A stretch of DNA of 34,956 bases from the NCBI GenBank assembly GCA_964622235.1, contig CAZUNB010000007.1, forward strand, positions 1 to 34,956. Direction: 5' to 3'. Numbering within the stretch: the first letter of the stretch is position 1; every line of letters starts with the position of its first letter. The DNA comes from CAZUNB01 sp964622235. Lineage in GTDB: Bacteria; Patescibacteriota; Saccharimonadia; Saccharimonadales; JAGPDM01. Under the pieces are notes generated by a model, which saw only the letters and a program-made list of their open reading frames with translations, had not been told where the DNA came from and did not search any database. This document shows, piece after piece, positions 15,367 through 22,557 of the stretch. The position numbers and the translations under genes were made by a program.

Positions 15367-15933
15367 CTAGTAATCAATTCCCTTATTAGCCATAAACTTG
15401 TCATCGAAGTGATGTTTCATCTTGGTCATATTAGTGGCAATATCGACATCTTTGAGTAATTCTTTTGGAAAATCACGTCCTGTCAGACAGAGGTTTGTGT
15501 CAATCTTTCGATTTTTTATCATGTCTTTTACTTGCTCAACTTTAATTAGTTCGTCGTGCATAGCATTATTGATCTCATCACAAATTACTAAATCGAACTC
15601 ACCACTCTGGCTAGCTTTAATAGCGAATTCGAGCGTTTTCTGGGCGGCTTGCTTATGTTGTTGCTCGGAAATCCCAGCAGCGCTCATTTCGCCAGCATCA
15701 TAAAAACCTTTACCACCACGGAACATTTTGAGATTATCTTTATAGATTGGTTCAATATCTTTGATGAATTGATGCTCACCGACTTCCCAGTGTTTAATGA
15801 ACTGCACGAACGCTACTCGCCAACCAGTTCCGAGTGCTCGGACTAAAAGACCGAGTCCTGCGCTAGTTTTGCCCTTGCCCTCACCTGTATAGACGACGAC
15901 TACCGATGGTTTAGTCTCAAAATCTTCAAACAT
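15367..15933 (-). CDS. cobO: Corrinoid (cob(I)alamin) adenosyltransferase, CobA/CobO type
   Basis: Transfers the adenosyl group of ATP to Co(I) corrinoids to make adenosylcobalamin. 188 residues. The P-loop GEGKGKTSAGLG (17-28), RALGTGWRVAFVQFIK, the M-F-R-G-G-K-GF segment and DLVICDEINNAM are diagnostic of the CobA/CobO/BtuR family (not PduO or EutT). C-terminal LTGRDFPKELL also fits. No cobalamin synthesis gene is in view, so the protein probably activates scavenged corrinoid. The gene abuts the convergent pilin gene and has its own leaderless-type promoter. Confidence 0.93.
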   Translation of the reverse strand: MFEDFETKPSVVVVYTGEGKGKTSAGLGLLVRALGTGWRVAFVQFIKHWEVGEHQFIKDIEPIYKDNLKMFRGGKGFYDAGEMSAAGISEQQHKQAAQKTLEFAIKASQSGEFDLVICDEINNAMHDELIKVEQVKDMIKNRKIDTNLCLTGRDFPKELLKDVDIATNMTKMKHHFDDKFMANKGIDY

Positions 15934-15939
15934 ACACTT

Positions 15940-15945
15940 ATTATA
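15940..15945 (-). promoter_or_regulatory. -10 element of the corrinoid adenosyltransferase gene
   Basis: TATAAT on the minus strand ends 6 nt before the ATG at 15933. Predicted leaderless. Confidence 0.5.
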
Positions 15946-15989
15946 GCGTAGCCCGACGGTGACCGAAAGTCGTCGATGCTAGGGTTCCT

Positions 15990-16085
15990 TTACGCTAACC
16001 AAATAAATTCTGTATAGATTGTTAGAAAATGTCCGACAACAAATAGCACAGCGCCAAACACAGCCAGTCTTTGTTCTCTTTTCAT
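15990..16085 (-). CDS. Possible 31-residue single-pass membrane microprotein
   Basis: Found by reading the minus strand of an otherwise empty stretch. ATG at 16085, TAA at 15992-15990. The peptide has a basic N-terminus (MKREQR), one hydrophobic segment (LAVFGAVLFVVGHFLTIY) and a short aromatic tail, the layout of a single-pass membrane peptide. It lies 15 nt after the 40-residue ORF on the same strand. No Shine-Dalgarno is seen; the spacer is T-rich. Supported by position in tandem and by composition only. I do not recognise a family. Confidence 0.5.
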   Translation of the reverse strand: MKREQRLAVFGAVLFVVGHFLTIYTEFIWLA

Positions 16086-16100
16086 AACTAAAAAAACATT

Positions 16101-16223
16101 TTAATCAACCTTGTGTTCATAGAGAAACCGATAATGAACGCGCAGTGAAGCATACGCAACCATTAAATCACCCAATAGTTCAGTAGTAGCGGCTAGAAAA
16201 CGGAGAAAAACTTGAGTATTCAT
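16101..16223 (-). CDS. Possible 40-residue microprotein
   Basis: ATG at 16223, TAA at 16103-16101. It begins MNTQVFLRFLAATTELLGDL and ends in a basic, aromatic segment, probably one amphipathic helix. TATACT on the minus strand ends 8 nt before the ATG, the same leaderless geometry as neighbouring genes, which is the main support for it being real. It is followed after 15 nt by the 31-residue membrane ORF, so the two may form a small operon. Family unknown. Confidence 0.5.
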   Translation of the reverse strand: MNTQVFLRFLAATTELLGDLMVAYASLRVHYRFLYEHKVD

Positions 16224-16231
16224 GAATAGAA

Positions 16232-16237
16232 AGTATA
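16232..16237 (-). promoter_or_regulatory. -10 element before the microprotein pair
   Basis: TATACT on the minus strand, 8 nt before the ATG at 16223. It lies back-to-back with the promoter of the plus-strand membrane gene. Confidence 0.4.
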
Positions 16238-16254
16238 GTGAAAATGACTTTTGG

Positions 16255-16283
16255 TTGTCCATGAGAAGCTATTTGGCTATAAT
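16255..16283 (+). promoter_or_regulatory. Promoter of the 179-residue membrane protein gene
   Basis: TTGTCC (16255-16260), a 17-bp spacer and TATAAT (16278-16283), leaving a leader of about 30 nt with a purine-rich AAAGAAAG stretch before the ATG at 16320. Confidence 0.55.
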
Positions 16284-16319
16284 ACCAATGATTTATAAAA
16301 AATAAAAAAGAAAGAATTA

Positions 16320-16859
16320 ATGTCACGTTTTGTTCAAATTCCAGGTTATTATCGTGCGAAAATGCAATTTATTGGTTTGACCAAAGGGGTCTACACGGTC
16401 ACCGATGAAGATCTGTTTTTTACTACAGATGGAACTGAGGGTGGTGTCTTTCTGTCTAAGCTTGATGAATTGGGTGAACTAAGAATGACCAACGGTTTCC
16501 TAGGTATGCCTAGTGAAATACTGGTTAGAAGTGGTATGTCTATAAAATTTTCAATAGTCTTTTTTGATGAATATAAAGCACGCATAATAACAATTATTTT
16601 CGGCGCAGTTCTTATTTTCTTTCTCGGTTTTTTTGGGGCTATTGCAGGTATTATACCTCTCGGTATTGTCCTTATTATAAACTCAAGAGCAATTAAAGAA
16701 TCGAGTCGACAATTTTCCAATGCGGTTGCACATAAACTGGCAGTAAAACCAGGGGGGGATCCTATTGTTGTTGGTATCATCTATATAGTTATCGGTGTAA
16801 TAGCACTGCTGATTGGCTCAACACTATTTCTCTTGAGAGTTATTTCTCTACTGTCTTAG
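16320..16859 (+). CDS. Unrecognised membrane protein, 179 residues
   Basis: The first 80 residues look like a beta-rich soluble domain (GVYTVTDEDLFFTTDG and following alternating strands). Next come a long hydrophobic stretch (about 83-117, probably two helices with a Gly-rich turn), a polar loop (about 118-145) and a final hydrophobic helix pair (about 147-178). The soluble part may be a PH/GRAM-like fold, but this is only an impression from strand pattern. No family recognised. The gene is convergent with transketolase, with no bases between them, and divergent from the microprotein pair. Confidence 0.75.
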   Translation: MSRFVQIPGYYRAKMQFIGLTKGVYTVTDEDLFFTTDGTEGGVFLSKLDELGELRMTNGFLGMPSEILVRSGMSIKFSIVFFDEYKARIITIIFGAVLIFFLGFFGAIAGIIPLGIVLIINSRAIKESSRQFSNAVAHKLAVKPGGDPIVVGIIYIVIGVIALLIGSTLFLLRVISLLS

Positions 16860-18881
16860 CTAAAGCCAAGTTTTAAGTTTTTCAGCGAAAGCTTCGGCCG
16901 TAAAACCAAATTTTTCATCGAGTACCGTGTAAGGTGCGCTATAGCCAAAGTGATTAAGGCCATGAATACGTTCGATGTCACCAACCAACCCAAGGAGATT
17001 GACCGACAAGCCGGCAGTGATACCAGCGCGTGGAACCCCTTCTGGAAGTATTTCATGCTGATAATCATTTGGTTGCTCACGGAATTTTCCTTCGCTTGGA
17101 GCACTTACGATTCGAATCATAATATCAGGTAAAATCTTTGCAGCATTAAGTGCAGTGCTTACTTCACTACCGTTGGCAATAACGATGAGTTCAGGCGCAC
17201 GCACTGACTCCTGGACGATATATGCGCCTTGTTCAGCGTGCTTGGCGTCCTCAAAGTGACTAACACTTTTCGTCGGCAAGTCTTTAACATTTTGGCGAGT
17301 CAAGATTAGGCCTGTTGGCGTATCGGTATTTTCCATTGCCATTTTCCAGGCAACTGTTGTCTCAGCGCTATCGGCAGGTCGAAGTGCCAATAATCCTGGT
17401 TTACCGTCGTGGTTGTGTACTTTTTCCAGTAGTCGTAACTGTGCTTCTTGTTCGATAGGCTGGTGAGTCGGTCCATCTTCTCCTACACGGAATGCATCGT
17501 GTGTCCATACGAATTTGACTGGTTGTTGCATTAAGGCTGCCATGCGCAGTACCGGCTTCATATAATCAGAAAAAGCAAAGAATGTTCCGCAGACCGGAAT
17601 GACGCCACCATGTAAACTCATACCGACAGCAACTGCCGCCATAGTTAGTTCGCTAACGCCGGCTTGCATGAACTGTCCAGCAAAGTTATCACGTGTAAAT
17701 ATTTGTGATTTTTTCAAAAAGCCATCGGTTTTGTCACTATTGGCAAGATCAGCGCTCATAACAATCATATTCGGAACTTTGTCGGCGAATACTGACAACA
17801 CATGACTACTGCTAGCGCGTGTAGCAATATTTTCCTTTTGTGACTCGGCGACTTTTTCCCAGTTAATTTCTGGTGTTTTGCCGCTCAAAAACCTATCGAG
17901 TTCAGCTGCTTTTTCTGGGTTTTCTGACCGCCATAGTTTTTCAGAAGCTTTCTTTTCGTTAATTGTTTTACGTTTCCGGTTGGCAGATTCTTCGTATAAT
18001 TTCTTTACTTCATTATCTATTACAAATGGTTGAATCGGATCCCCACCAAGCGCGGAGATAGTTTTCTTAAAGTCTGCCCCAGCCGCACTCATTGGCTGAC
18101 CATGCATACTAACCTGTCCTTCAAATGGCTCTCCGTTTGAGTCAACAGCACCTTTGCCCATGATTGTCTTTCCAATGATTAGATTTGGCTTGGTTGAATT
18201 TTGGGCTTGTTCGAGAGCACCTTCGATTTGCGCGAAATCATTACCATCAATTTCAACGACGTTCCAGCCCCAAGCACGGTACTTTGCAGCAGTGTCTTCA
18301 GAAGTGACGTCTTTTGTTTTGCTTGAAAGCTGAACATCATTACTGTCATAAAACATGATGAGATTACCGAGTCCGAGATGACCAGCTAAACGGCCAGCGC
18401 CTTGGCTAATTTCTTCTTGTACTCCTCCATCGCTTATGAACAAATAGGTTTTATGCTCAGTCCAATCACCAAAACGTTCGCGCAAAAATCGCTCAGCAAT
18501 CGCTGCTCCAACTCCATAGGTATGTCCTTGTCCGAGCGGTCCGCTAGTGTTTTCGATTCCGTGAGCATGATCGATTTCAGGATGGCCTGGCGTGTGACTA
18601 CCCCATTGTCGAAAGTTTTCTAGTTGTGATAGTTCGATCCGTCCTGATAAGGCTAAGATACTGTAAAGCATTGGAGACATGTGGCCAGCATCGAGGAAGA
18701 ACCTGTCGCGCCATGGATATTCAGCATCATCTGGGTCGTCGTTAAGGAATTTAGAGTAAAGTGTATGGATGTAGTCGGCTGCGCCCATAGCCCCACCTGG
18801 GTGACCGCTTCCAGCTTTTTCAACCATAGCTCCACTTAAGATTCTGACTGTATTTGCCGCTTTTAGATCAATTTCTGACAT
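16860..18881 (-). CDS. tkt: Transketolase
   Basis: Thiamine-diphosphate enzyme that moves two-carbon units between sugar phosphates in the non-oxidative pentose phosphate pathway. 673 residues in one chain. Visible: MVEKAGSGHPGGAMGAAD (substrate/ThDP His), a long N-terminal PP domain with DSNDVQLSS, the pyrimidine-binding domain with GEDGPTHQPIEQEAQL (catalytic Glu region), and the C-terminal domain. ISDGGVQEEISQGAG replaces the more common GDGC-x-x-EG-x-x-EA stretch, so it is a somewhat divergent member. Start: the ATG at 18881 is preceded by GGGAG at good distance, whereas an in-frame ATG at 18938 has no such support. Confidence 0.95.
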   Translation of the reverse strand: MSEIDLKAANTVRILSGAMVEKAGSGHPGGAMGAADYIHTLYSKFLNDDPDDAEYPWRDRFFLDAGHMSPMLYSILALSGRIELSQLENFRQWGSHTPGHPEIDHAHGIENTSGPLGQGHTYGVGAAIAERFLRERFGDWTEHKTYLFISDGGVQEEISQGAGRLAGHLGLGNLIMFYDSNDVQLSSKTKDVTSEDTAAKYRAWGWNVVEIDGNDFAQIEGALEQAQNSTKPNLIIGKTIMGKGAVDSNGEPFEGQVSMHGQPMSAAGADFKKTISALGGDPIQPFVIDNEVKKLYEESANRKRKTINEKKASEKLWRSENPEKAAELDRFLSGKTPEINWEKVAESQKENIATRASSSHVLSVFADKVPNMIVMSADLANSDKTDGFLKKSQIFTRDNFAGQFMQAGVSELTMAAVAVGMSLHGGVIPVCGTFFAFSDYMKPVLRMAALMQQPVKFVWTHDAFRVGEDGPTHQPIEQEAQLRLLEKVHNHDGKPGLLALRPADSAETTVAWKMAMENTDTPTGLILTRQNVKDLPTKSVSHFEDAKHAEQGAYIVQESVRAPELIVIANGSEVSTALNAAKILPDIMIRIVSAPSEGKFREQPNDYQHEILPEGVPRAGITAGLSVNLLGLVGDIERIHGLNHFGYSAPYTVLDEKFGFTAEAFAEKLKTWL

Positions 18882-18981
18882 ACTTGCTCCCGTTAACTTG
18901 CTACTCTTCAGTTTCGCAGACAATCTATACTCCGTCAATTTTCTGATAGCTTCAATATTATTAAAAATGTCATTTAAACAA

Positions 18982-19011
18982 ACACCGACTCAAAAAATAG
19001 TAAGTCGGTGT
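18982..19011 (-). terminator. Terminator of the arsR-glutaredoxin operon
   Basis: ACACCGACT (18982-18990) and AGTCGGTGT (19003-19011) form a perfect 9-bp stem with a 12-nt loop. On the minus strand the hairpin is followed by TTGTTT. It lies 26 nt past the glutaredoxin stop codon. Confidence 0.75.
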
Positions 19012-19037
19012 GTTGTGCTCAAAGCTATTAGCTTTAA

Positions 19038-19292
19038 TTAAGCATTGGCTTTGAGTAGTTTTTCGATTTTTGGTTTGTCAAAACCAACGATGATTTCGCC
19101 ATCGATGTCGATAACTGGTACGCCCATTTGTTGGCTTTTGGCAATCATTTCCCTTTGGGCGTCAATGTCTTGTGTTACATCTTTTTGCGTAAACTTGACG
19201 TTGTTGTCATCAAAATAGTCTTTTGCCATGTGGCAAAAACCACAGGTTGGCGTTGTGTACATTGTTATAGTTGGTTGTTTTGCGTCGCTCAT
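19038..19292 (-). CDS. Glutaredoxin-like protein with CGFC active site
   Basis: 84 residues, a single thioredoxin-fold domain. The active site CGFC lies at 17-20 in TTPTCGFCHMAKDYF; the cis-Pro segment GVPVIDIDGEIIVGFDK and the C-terminal helix complete the fold. It reduces disulfides or mixed disulfides; CxFC with a short chain resembles NrdH/YruB-type glutaredoxins. The start overlaps the arsR stop by 4 nt (ATGA), so the two are co-transcribed and translationally coupled. This suggests the ArsR protein answers a thiol, metal or oxidative signal. Confidence 0.9.
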   Translation of the reverse strand: MSDAKQPTITMYTTPTCGFCHMAKDYFDDNNVKFTQKDVTQDIDAQREMIAKSQQMGVPVIDIDGEIIVGFDKPKIEKLLKANA

Positions 19293-19570
19293 TGTTGGCG
19301 CTCCTTTATTAACTTAATTACTTGCTGGACAGTTTTGTCTTCTTTGCGGATACGGTAGCAAATTCTCTGCCCCATTCGCTCTGGCTCCAAGATTCCTCCT
19401 TGCTCTAGAATCTTGAGCTGTTGGCTTGTGCCAGCTGTAGAAATTCCGAGCTCCGTGCTGAGCTCACTAACGCAAATATCTTTTCGTGTACTCAAAAGCT
19501 CGACAATCCGATAACGGGTCTTATCGCCAAGCGAGTTGAACATAGAAATTAGTTTGCGAGATAAATCCAA
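19289..19570 (-). CDS. ArsR-family winged-helix repressor
   Basis: 93 residues. SLGDKTRYRIVELLSTRKDICVSELSTELGISTAGTSQQLKILEQGGIL is the typical ArsR/SmtB helix-turn-helix, with the recognition helix around 45-57, followed by the wing (QRICYRIRKEDK). The metal motif ELCVCDL is not complete: only C33 is present, with a second Cys at 71, so a thiol switch or a different ligand is possible. The start is TTG at 19570, supported by AAAGGAAAG upstream. It probably represses itself and the coupled glutaredoxin gene through the palindrome downstream of the -10. Confidence 0.9.
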   Translation of the reverse strand: MDLSRKLISMFNSLGDKTRYRIVELLSTRKDICVSELSTELGISTAGTSQQLKILEQGGILEPERMGQRICYRIRKEDKTVQQVIKLIKERQQ

Positions 19571-19604
19571 AGATTTTACTTTCCTTTTGACTAAACGTTT
19601 ATAT

Positions 19605-19628
19605 TTAATTGTTTAACCAAACACTTAA
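19605..19628. promoter_or_regulatory. Palindromic operator of the arsR-glutaredoxin operon
   Basis: Two 10-bp arms separated by 4 bp (GGTT on the minus strand). On the minus strand the left arm is TTAAGTGTTT and the right arm is the inverse TTAATTGTTT, 9 of 10 matching. It begins directly after the -10 and covers the transcription start, the classic place for an ArsR autorepressor. Confidence 0.8.
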
Positions 19629-19657
19629 ATACTACGCCTACCCCACAATACTGTCAA
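19629..19657 (-). promoter_or_regulatory. Promoter of the arsR-glutaredoxin operon
   Basis: TTGACA (19657-19652), a 17-bp spacer and TAGTAT (19634-19629) on the minus strand. Confidence 0.75.
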
Positions 19658-19679
19658 GTATTATTAATTTCAACTATTT

Positions 19680-20060
19680 TCTATCTACTTTTGCTGCCAA
19701 AAGTAACAAAACCACTGGGCTTGTCACGTCGCTAGATATGTTCGTTGTAAAAGTAAACAACAGCTGAGCAAAACTCGTAACTTTTAGCCACTCAGACATT
19801 GCTCATCTTTTAGTTGTTTATTTTACACTCACATTCTGGCTTTGGTTCTTTTACGCCCAGGCCCAAGCCCGAACACCATCAACAGCCTTCGACCTAGGTC
19901 GAGCATCGCCAATTTCCTGAAGAGATAAGTGTCGGTAGCCTGACACGACGAGGACCACCCTGAACGTAAGTGAAGTGCGAAGTGAAACGAGTTCCGCAGG
20001 AGTCAGTGGTAGTAGCTACTTGTCTCTATCAAGATAATTGGGGCGTGAGAGAGTTTTGTA
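19680..20060. other. Non-coding block with several inverted repeats, candidate structured RNA or palindromic element
   Basis: No credible ORF on either strand. Inverted repeats in order: 19686-19693 with 19698-19705 (8-bp perfect stem, CTGC loop); 19746-19761 with 19813-19827 (15-16 bp, one unpaired base), plus inner TGAGCA (19765) with TGCTCA (19800); CGACCTAGGTCG (about 19889-19900); and 19921-19930 with 20018-20027, a 10-bp stem including one G-U pair. The last one encloses GTGTC/GACAC (19929-19946) and ACCAC...TGA with TCA-GTGGT (19954-20010), giving a multi-branched fold. No RNase P, tmRNA or SRP signature motif is seen. It could be a non-coding RNA or a palindromic repeat family. Confidence 0.5.
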
Positions 20061-20134
20061 TTACTTTGCCGGTGCAAAGTGATGAGTAAATAAGGAAATA
20101 AGAAGTAATATCTATTTGCTACAAATTTGCGTAC

Positions 20135-20163
20135 TTGACAAATAAAGAGAGAGAGTTTAATAA
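20135..20163 (+). promoter_or_regulatory. Promoter of the 142-residue orphan gene
   Basis: TTGACA (20135-20140), a 17-bp spacer and TAATAA (20158-20163). The leader is about 25 nt and contains GGAG (20183-20186), 5 nt before the ATG. Confidence 0.65.
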
Positions 20164-20191
20164 GATATATCGTAAATGAATTGGAGATAAT

Positions 20192-20620
20192 ATGGCAATT
20201 GGCAATGAGAGCATAGACATGCCCAAGACAGTCTATACGGATAGAGACGGTACAATAAAAGGTCTTTTGGTTGAAGGGAATGTGAACCCAGACGACAATT
20301 CTCGATACAATTTGTTTTGTAGCATGGGCTTGCCTGGCGAGAAGGTTGAGGGAAGAGTTGGGAGAGATTTAAATAACAGGCCGATAGCAATTGATCTTGG
20401 CGGCATAGCTCGCTCGCTTTGCGAATCTTGTGAACCCGGTTGCGAAATAGTATTAGGTCAAAACCTGCGCGACGCTCAGGCACTTGTTGATGATTTTGAC
20501 GCAACATTTGGCGATAGACCGCCGGAGTTCAAAGTTTCAATCAGACTAATCCCAATTCCACTTCGGGAGATTAATCCAAATATCACATTAACTCCCCGAC
20601 CGCCACAAACTGATGGATAA
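20192..20620 (+). CDS. Unrecognised small soluble protein, 142 residues
   Basis: No family recognised. The N-terminal half has repeated acidic and beta-like stretches (TVYTDRDGTIKGLLVEGNV). A cluster of cysteines, C-x2-C-x3-C in SLCESCEPGCE near residues 72-81, plus an earlier Cys, could bind a metal or cluster. The final 25 residues are Pro-rich (IPIPLREINPNITLTPRPP) and likely disordered. A consensus-like promoter and a Shine-Dalgarno support that it is expressed. It sits just after the non-coding palindromic block. Confidence 0.75.
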   Translation: MAIGNESIDMPKTVYTDRDGTIKGLLVEGNVNPDDNSRYNLFCSMGLPGEKVEGRVGRDLNNRPIAIDLGGIARSLCESCEPGCEIVLGQNLRDAQALVDDFDATFGDRPPEFKVSIRLIPIPLREINPNITLTPRPPQTDG

Positions 20621-20687
20621 GTTGGAGTGAACATAGCTGCGGGCGCAGATTATCATGATGTGCACGGATTTCCAGCATGGTAATAAG

Positions 20688-21125
20688 CTATGCGTTGGCT
20701 CTAGCGATTAGCAGTAGTCCAATAACGACTAGTAACATCCCAGATAAGCCAATAACAGATGTTTTCTCATGAAGAAAGAAAATTCCAAATGCGATTGATA
20801 GGACAATACTAGCTCCAAAAACCATAGGAGAAATTACAGAGACTTCCCCACCCTTTTGAAATATTTTCGCAAATGATATTGCGAAGATTGCTACCGAGAT
20901 GCCGGAAAATACCGCAAAGATAACACCTTCTTTGGTGGTGGGGAGAAGATTCGTCTGACGATACTTTGACAATAATAGAATTGAGCTAAAAATTAAAACT
21001 GGAAAAAGATTCGCTACAGCACCCACTACCAAGCTATCTGCTTTGCCTCCTGCGAGTTTTTGGTTTATTTGAAATGATGCGTAGCTAACTATGGCTAAAG
21101 CAATCAATGGCAATAGCTTTATCAT
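20688..21125 (-). CDS. Half-size EamA/DMT-family membrane protein
   Basis: 145 residues with four to five hydrophobic helices and the EamA/EmrE-type pattern, including VISPMVFGASIVLSIAFGIFFLHEKTSVIGLSGMLLVVIGLLLI (the L-x-E-x-x-x...G-x-L-L...G segment of DMT transporters). Most EamA exporters have two such halves (about 300 residues); this is a single one, so a homodimer is expected. It overlaps the pyrE stop by 4 nt and is thus the last gene of pyrF-pyrE-eamA. Substrate unknown; the link with pyrimidine genes does not prove a nucleobase role. Confidence 0.8.
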   Translation of the reverse strand: MIKLLPLIALAIVSYASFQINQKLAGGKADSLVVGAVANLFPVLIFSSILLLSKYRQTNLLPTTKEGVIFAVFSGISVAIFAISFAKIFQKGGEVSVISPMVFGASIVLSIAFGIFFLHEKTSVIGLSGMLLVVIGLLLIARANA

Positions 21126-21727
21126 GCTTCTACGAACTTGATGCAACGAGCATGATGAGCGGCATCGATCTTACCGAGCTCAAGCATGACATCAACCATC
21201 TCGCGGACCGTGGCGAAGTGGTGCAGACTGACTCCAGCCTCTTGCAGTGCTAGTTCTCCACCTTTGTTATAGTCAAGTAGAACCGCTGCATCGGATATTC
21301 TAAGGTCGAATGACTGTAGTGCGGAAACAACCTCAAGCAATGAAGTGCCCTTAGTAGTTAGGTCTTCAATCACTAGTATTTCTTCTTGTTCATGCCATTC
21401 ACCCTCAAGTGCCTTTTGTAGTCCATAGGCCTTCACGGCAGCCTCTTTGCGGAGGAAAATCCATGGTCGTTCCATCTCGAGACTGATTGCTCCTGCGATT
21501 GGGAGTGCTGCGTAGGCCACACCGGCCAACCGATCGAAGTGAATATCTTTAATCATTTCTACGTAGATTTTTGCGACTTTTTTCATTAATATAGGATGGC
21601 TAATAAGCAATCTTAGGTCGATATACATAGGGCTTTCGATGCCACTTTTGAGTGTAAAGTCACCAAATTTAAGCGCCCCAATTTCATTTAGGGCAATTGC
21701 TAACTCAGTTTTAGCTAGCTCATTCAT
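21122..21727 (-). CDS. pyrE: Orotate phosphoribosyltransferase
   Basis: Joins orotate and PRPP to give OMP. 201 residues. GALKFGDFTLKSGIESPMYIDLR is the orotate-binding N-terminus, VAYAALPIAGAISLEMERPWIFLRKE the middle segment, and ILVIEDLTTKGTSLLEV the PRPP motif (E-D-L-x-T-x-G-x-S). The ATG at 21727 lies inside the end of pyrF (8-nt overlap) and has GAGGAGG about 6 nt upstream, which decides the start against longer in-frame ATGs. The residue after the acidic pair is Leu where Val is usual, which is minor. Confidence 0.95.
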   Translation of the reverse strand: MNELAKTELAIALNEIGALKFGDFTLKSGIESPMYIDLRLLISHPILMKKVAKIYVEMIKDIHFDRLAGVAYAALPIAGAISLEMERPWIFLRKEAAVKAYGLQKALEGEWHEQEEILVIEDLTTKGTSLLEVVSALQSFDLRISDAAVLLDYNKGGELALQEAGVSLHHFATVREMVDVMLELGKIDAAHHARCIKFVEA

Positions 21728-22508
21728 CGTTTGCCTCCTCAGCGATTTTTTGTATGATTCGCTCGATTTCTTGGTGAAGATCAAGAGCTGCTTGGTGAGG
21801 ATTGTCAGCAAAGATGATGCTGCGGCTGGCCGAAATCTGAACACCTCCAAGTTGGTCGTTTAATCCAGCGCGGAGTGATTGCTCAAGATCACCGCCTTGT
21901 GCGCCGATACCAGGAATTAGTAGTGGAGTGTCATTGCCAGCAAGGTTACGAATCGATTCTAACTCTTCTGGGTAAGTTGCTCCGGCTACGAGTCCAATAG
22001 TTGCATTTACATTAAGCGCACAAAAGTTCTGGGTGATTCTTTTATAGACTTCTTCACCATCAATCATTTGTGATTGAAGCTCGTCGCCACCAGGGTTGCT
22101 CGTTCGGGTAAGAATATATAGCGTTCGGTCGTAGTCATAGAATGGTGCTAATGCCTCGGTTCCCATATAAGGCTGTAGTGTTACTGCATCAGCTGCGAGG
22201 TAATCGAAAACAAACGACGCGTAGCCACGATTAGTATTACCGATGTCACCGCGCTTAGCATCGATGATTATGTAGGTGTCTGGCACAACCTTTCGAATGT
22301 AATCACAGGTTTTTTTGAGATTCTCGATACCTCGAGCACCATCAGCTTCATAGAACGCAGTATTTGGCTTGTAGCTACCGGCAATATCTTTTGTTTGGTC
22401 AATTATTCGTTTATTAAATTCAAATTGATTAAGAGACCCAATTTTCTCAATATCTGGATCTAGTCCTATGCACAGTAGTGAATGATGGTTGGTATTTTGA
22501 GTGCTCAT
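21720..22508 (-). CDS. pyrF: Orotidine 5'-phosphate decarboxylase, long (type 2) form
   Basis: Decarboxylates OMP to UMP, the last step of the pathway. 262 residues. LLCIGLDPD at the N-terminus, the catalytic IIIDAKRGDIGNTNRGYA (Asp-x-Lys-x-x-D-I-G-N-T), and LLIPGIGAQGGDLEQ (phosphate site) identify the type 2 family, which is longer than the E. coli type. The ATG at 22508 is chosen because the upstream ATG at 22529 lies before the -10. Forms an operon with pyrE and the DMT-type gene, divergent from pyrD. Confidence 0.95.
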   Translation of the reverse strand: MSTQNTNHHSLLCIGLDPDIEKIGSLNQFEFNKRIIDQTKDIAGSYKPNTAFYEADGARGIENLKKTCDYIRKVVPDTYIIIDAKRGDIGNTNRGYASFVFDYLAADAVTLQPYMGTEALAPFYDYDRTLYILTRTSNPGGDELQSQMIDGEEVYKRITQNFCALNVNATIGLVAGATYPEELESIRNLAGNDTPLLIPGIGAQGGDLEQSLRAGLNDQLGGVQISASRSIIFADNPHQAALDLHQEIERIIQKIAEEANDE

Positions 22509-22519
22509 TACTACTGGGT

Positions 22520-22528
22520 ATTTTAACA
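22520..22528 (-). promoter_or_regulatory. Extended -10 promoter of pyrF
   Basis: TGT-TAAAAT on the minus strand, ending 11 nt before the ATG at 22508, so the leader is only about 4 nt. It lies 13 bp from the divergent pyrD -10, so the two promoters overlap and could be co-regulated. Confidence 0.5.
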
Positions 22529-22541
22529 CAAATTATTGATG

Positions 22542-22550
22542 TGATATGAT
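22542..22550 (+). promoter_or_regulatory. Extended -10 promoter of pyrD
   Basis: TGA-TATGAT ends 7 nt before the ATG at 22558; TTAACA at 22523-22528 can serve as the -35 (16-bp spacer). Predicted leaderless. Confidence 0.55.
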
Positions 22551-22557
22551 TACAGTC

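Noticed and set aside
19680..20060. RNase P RNA, tmRNA or SRP RNA
   Set aside because: No GAGGAAAGTCC-type core, no tag peptide frame with ALAA ending, and no SRP GGAAGCAG-type loop seen on either strand.
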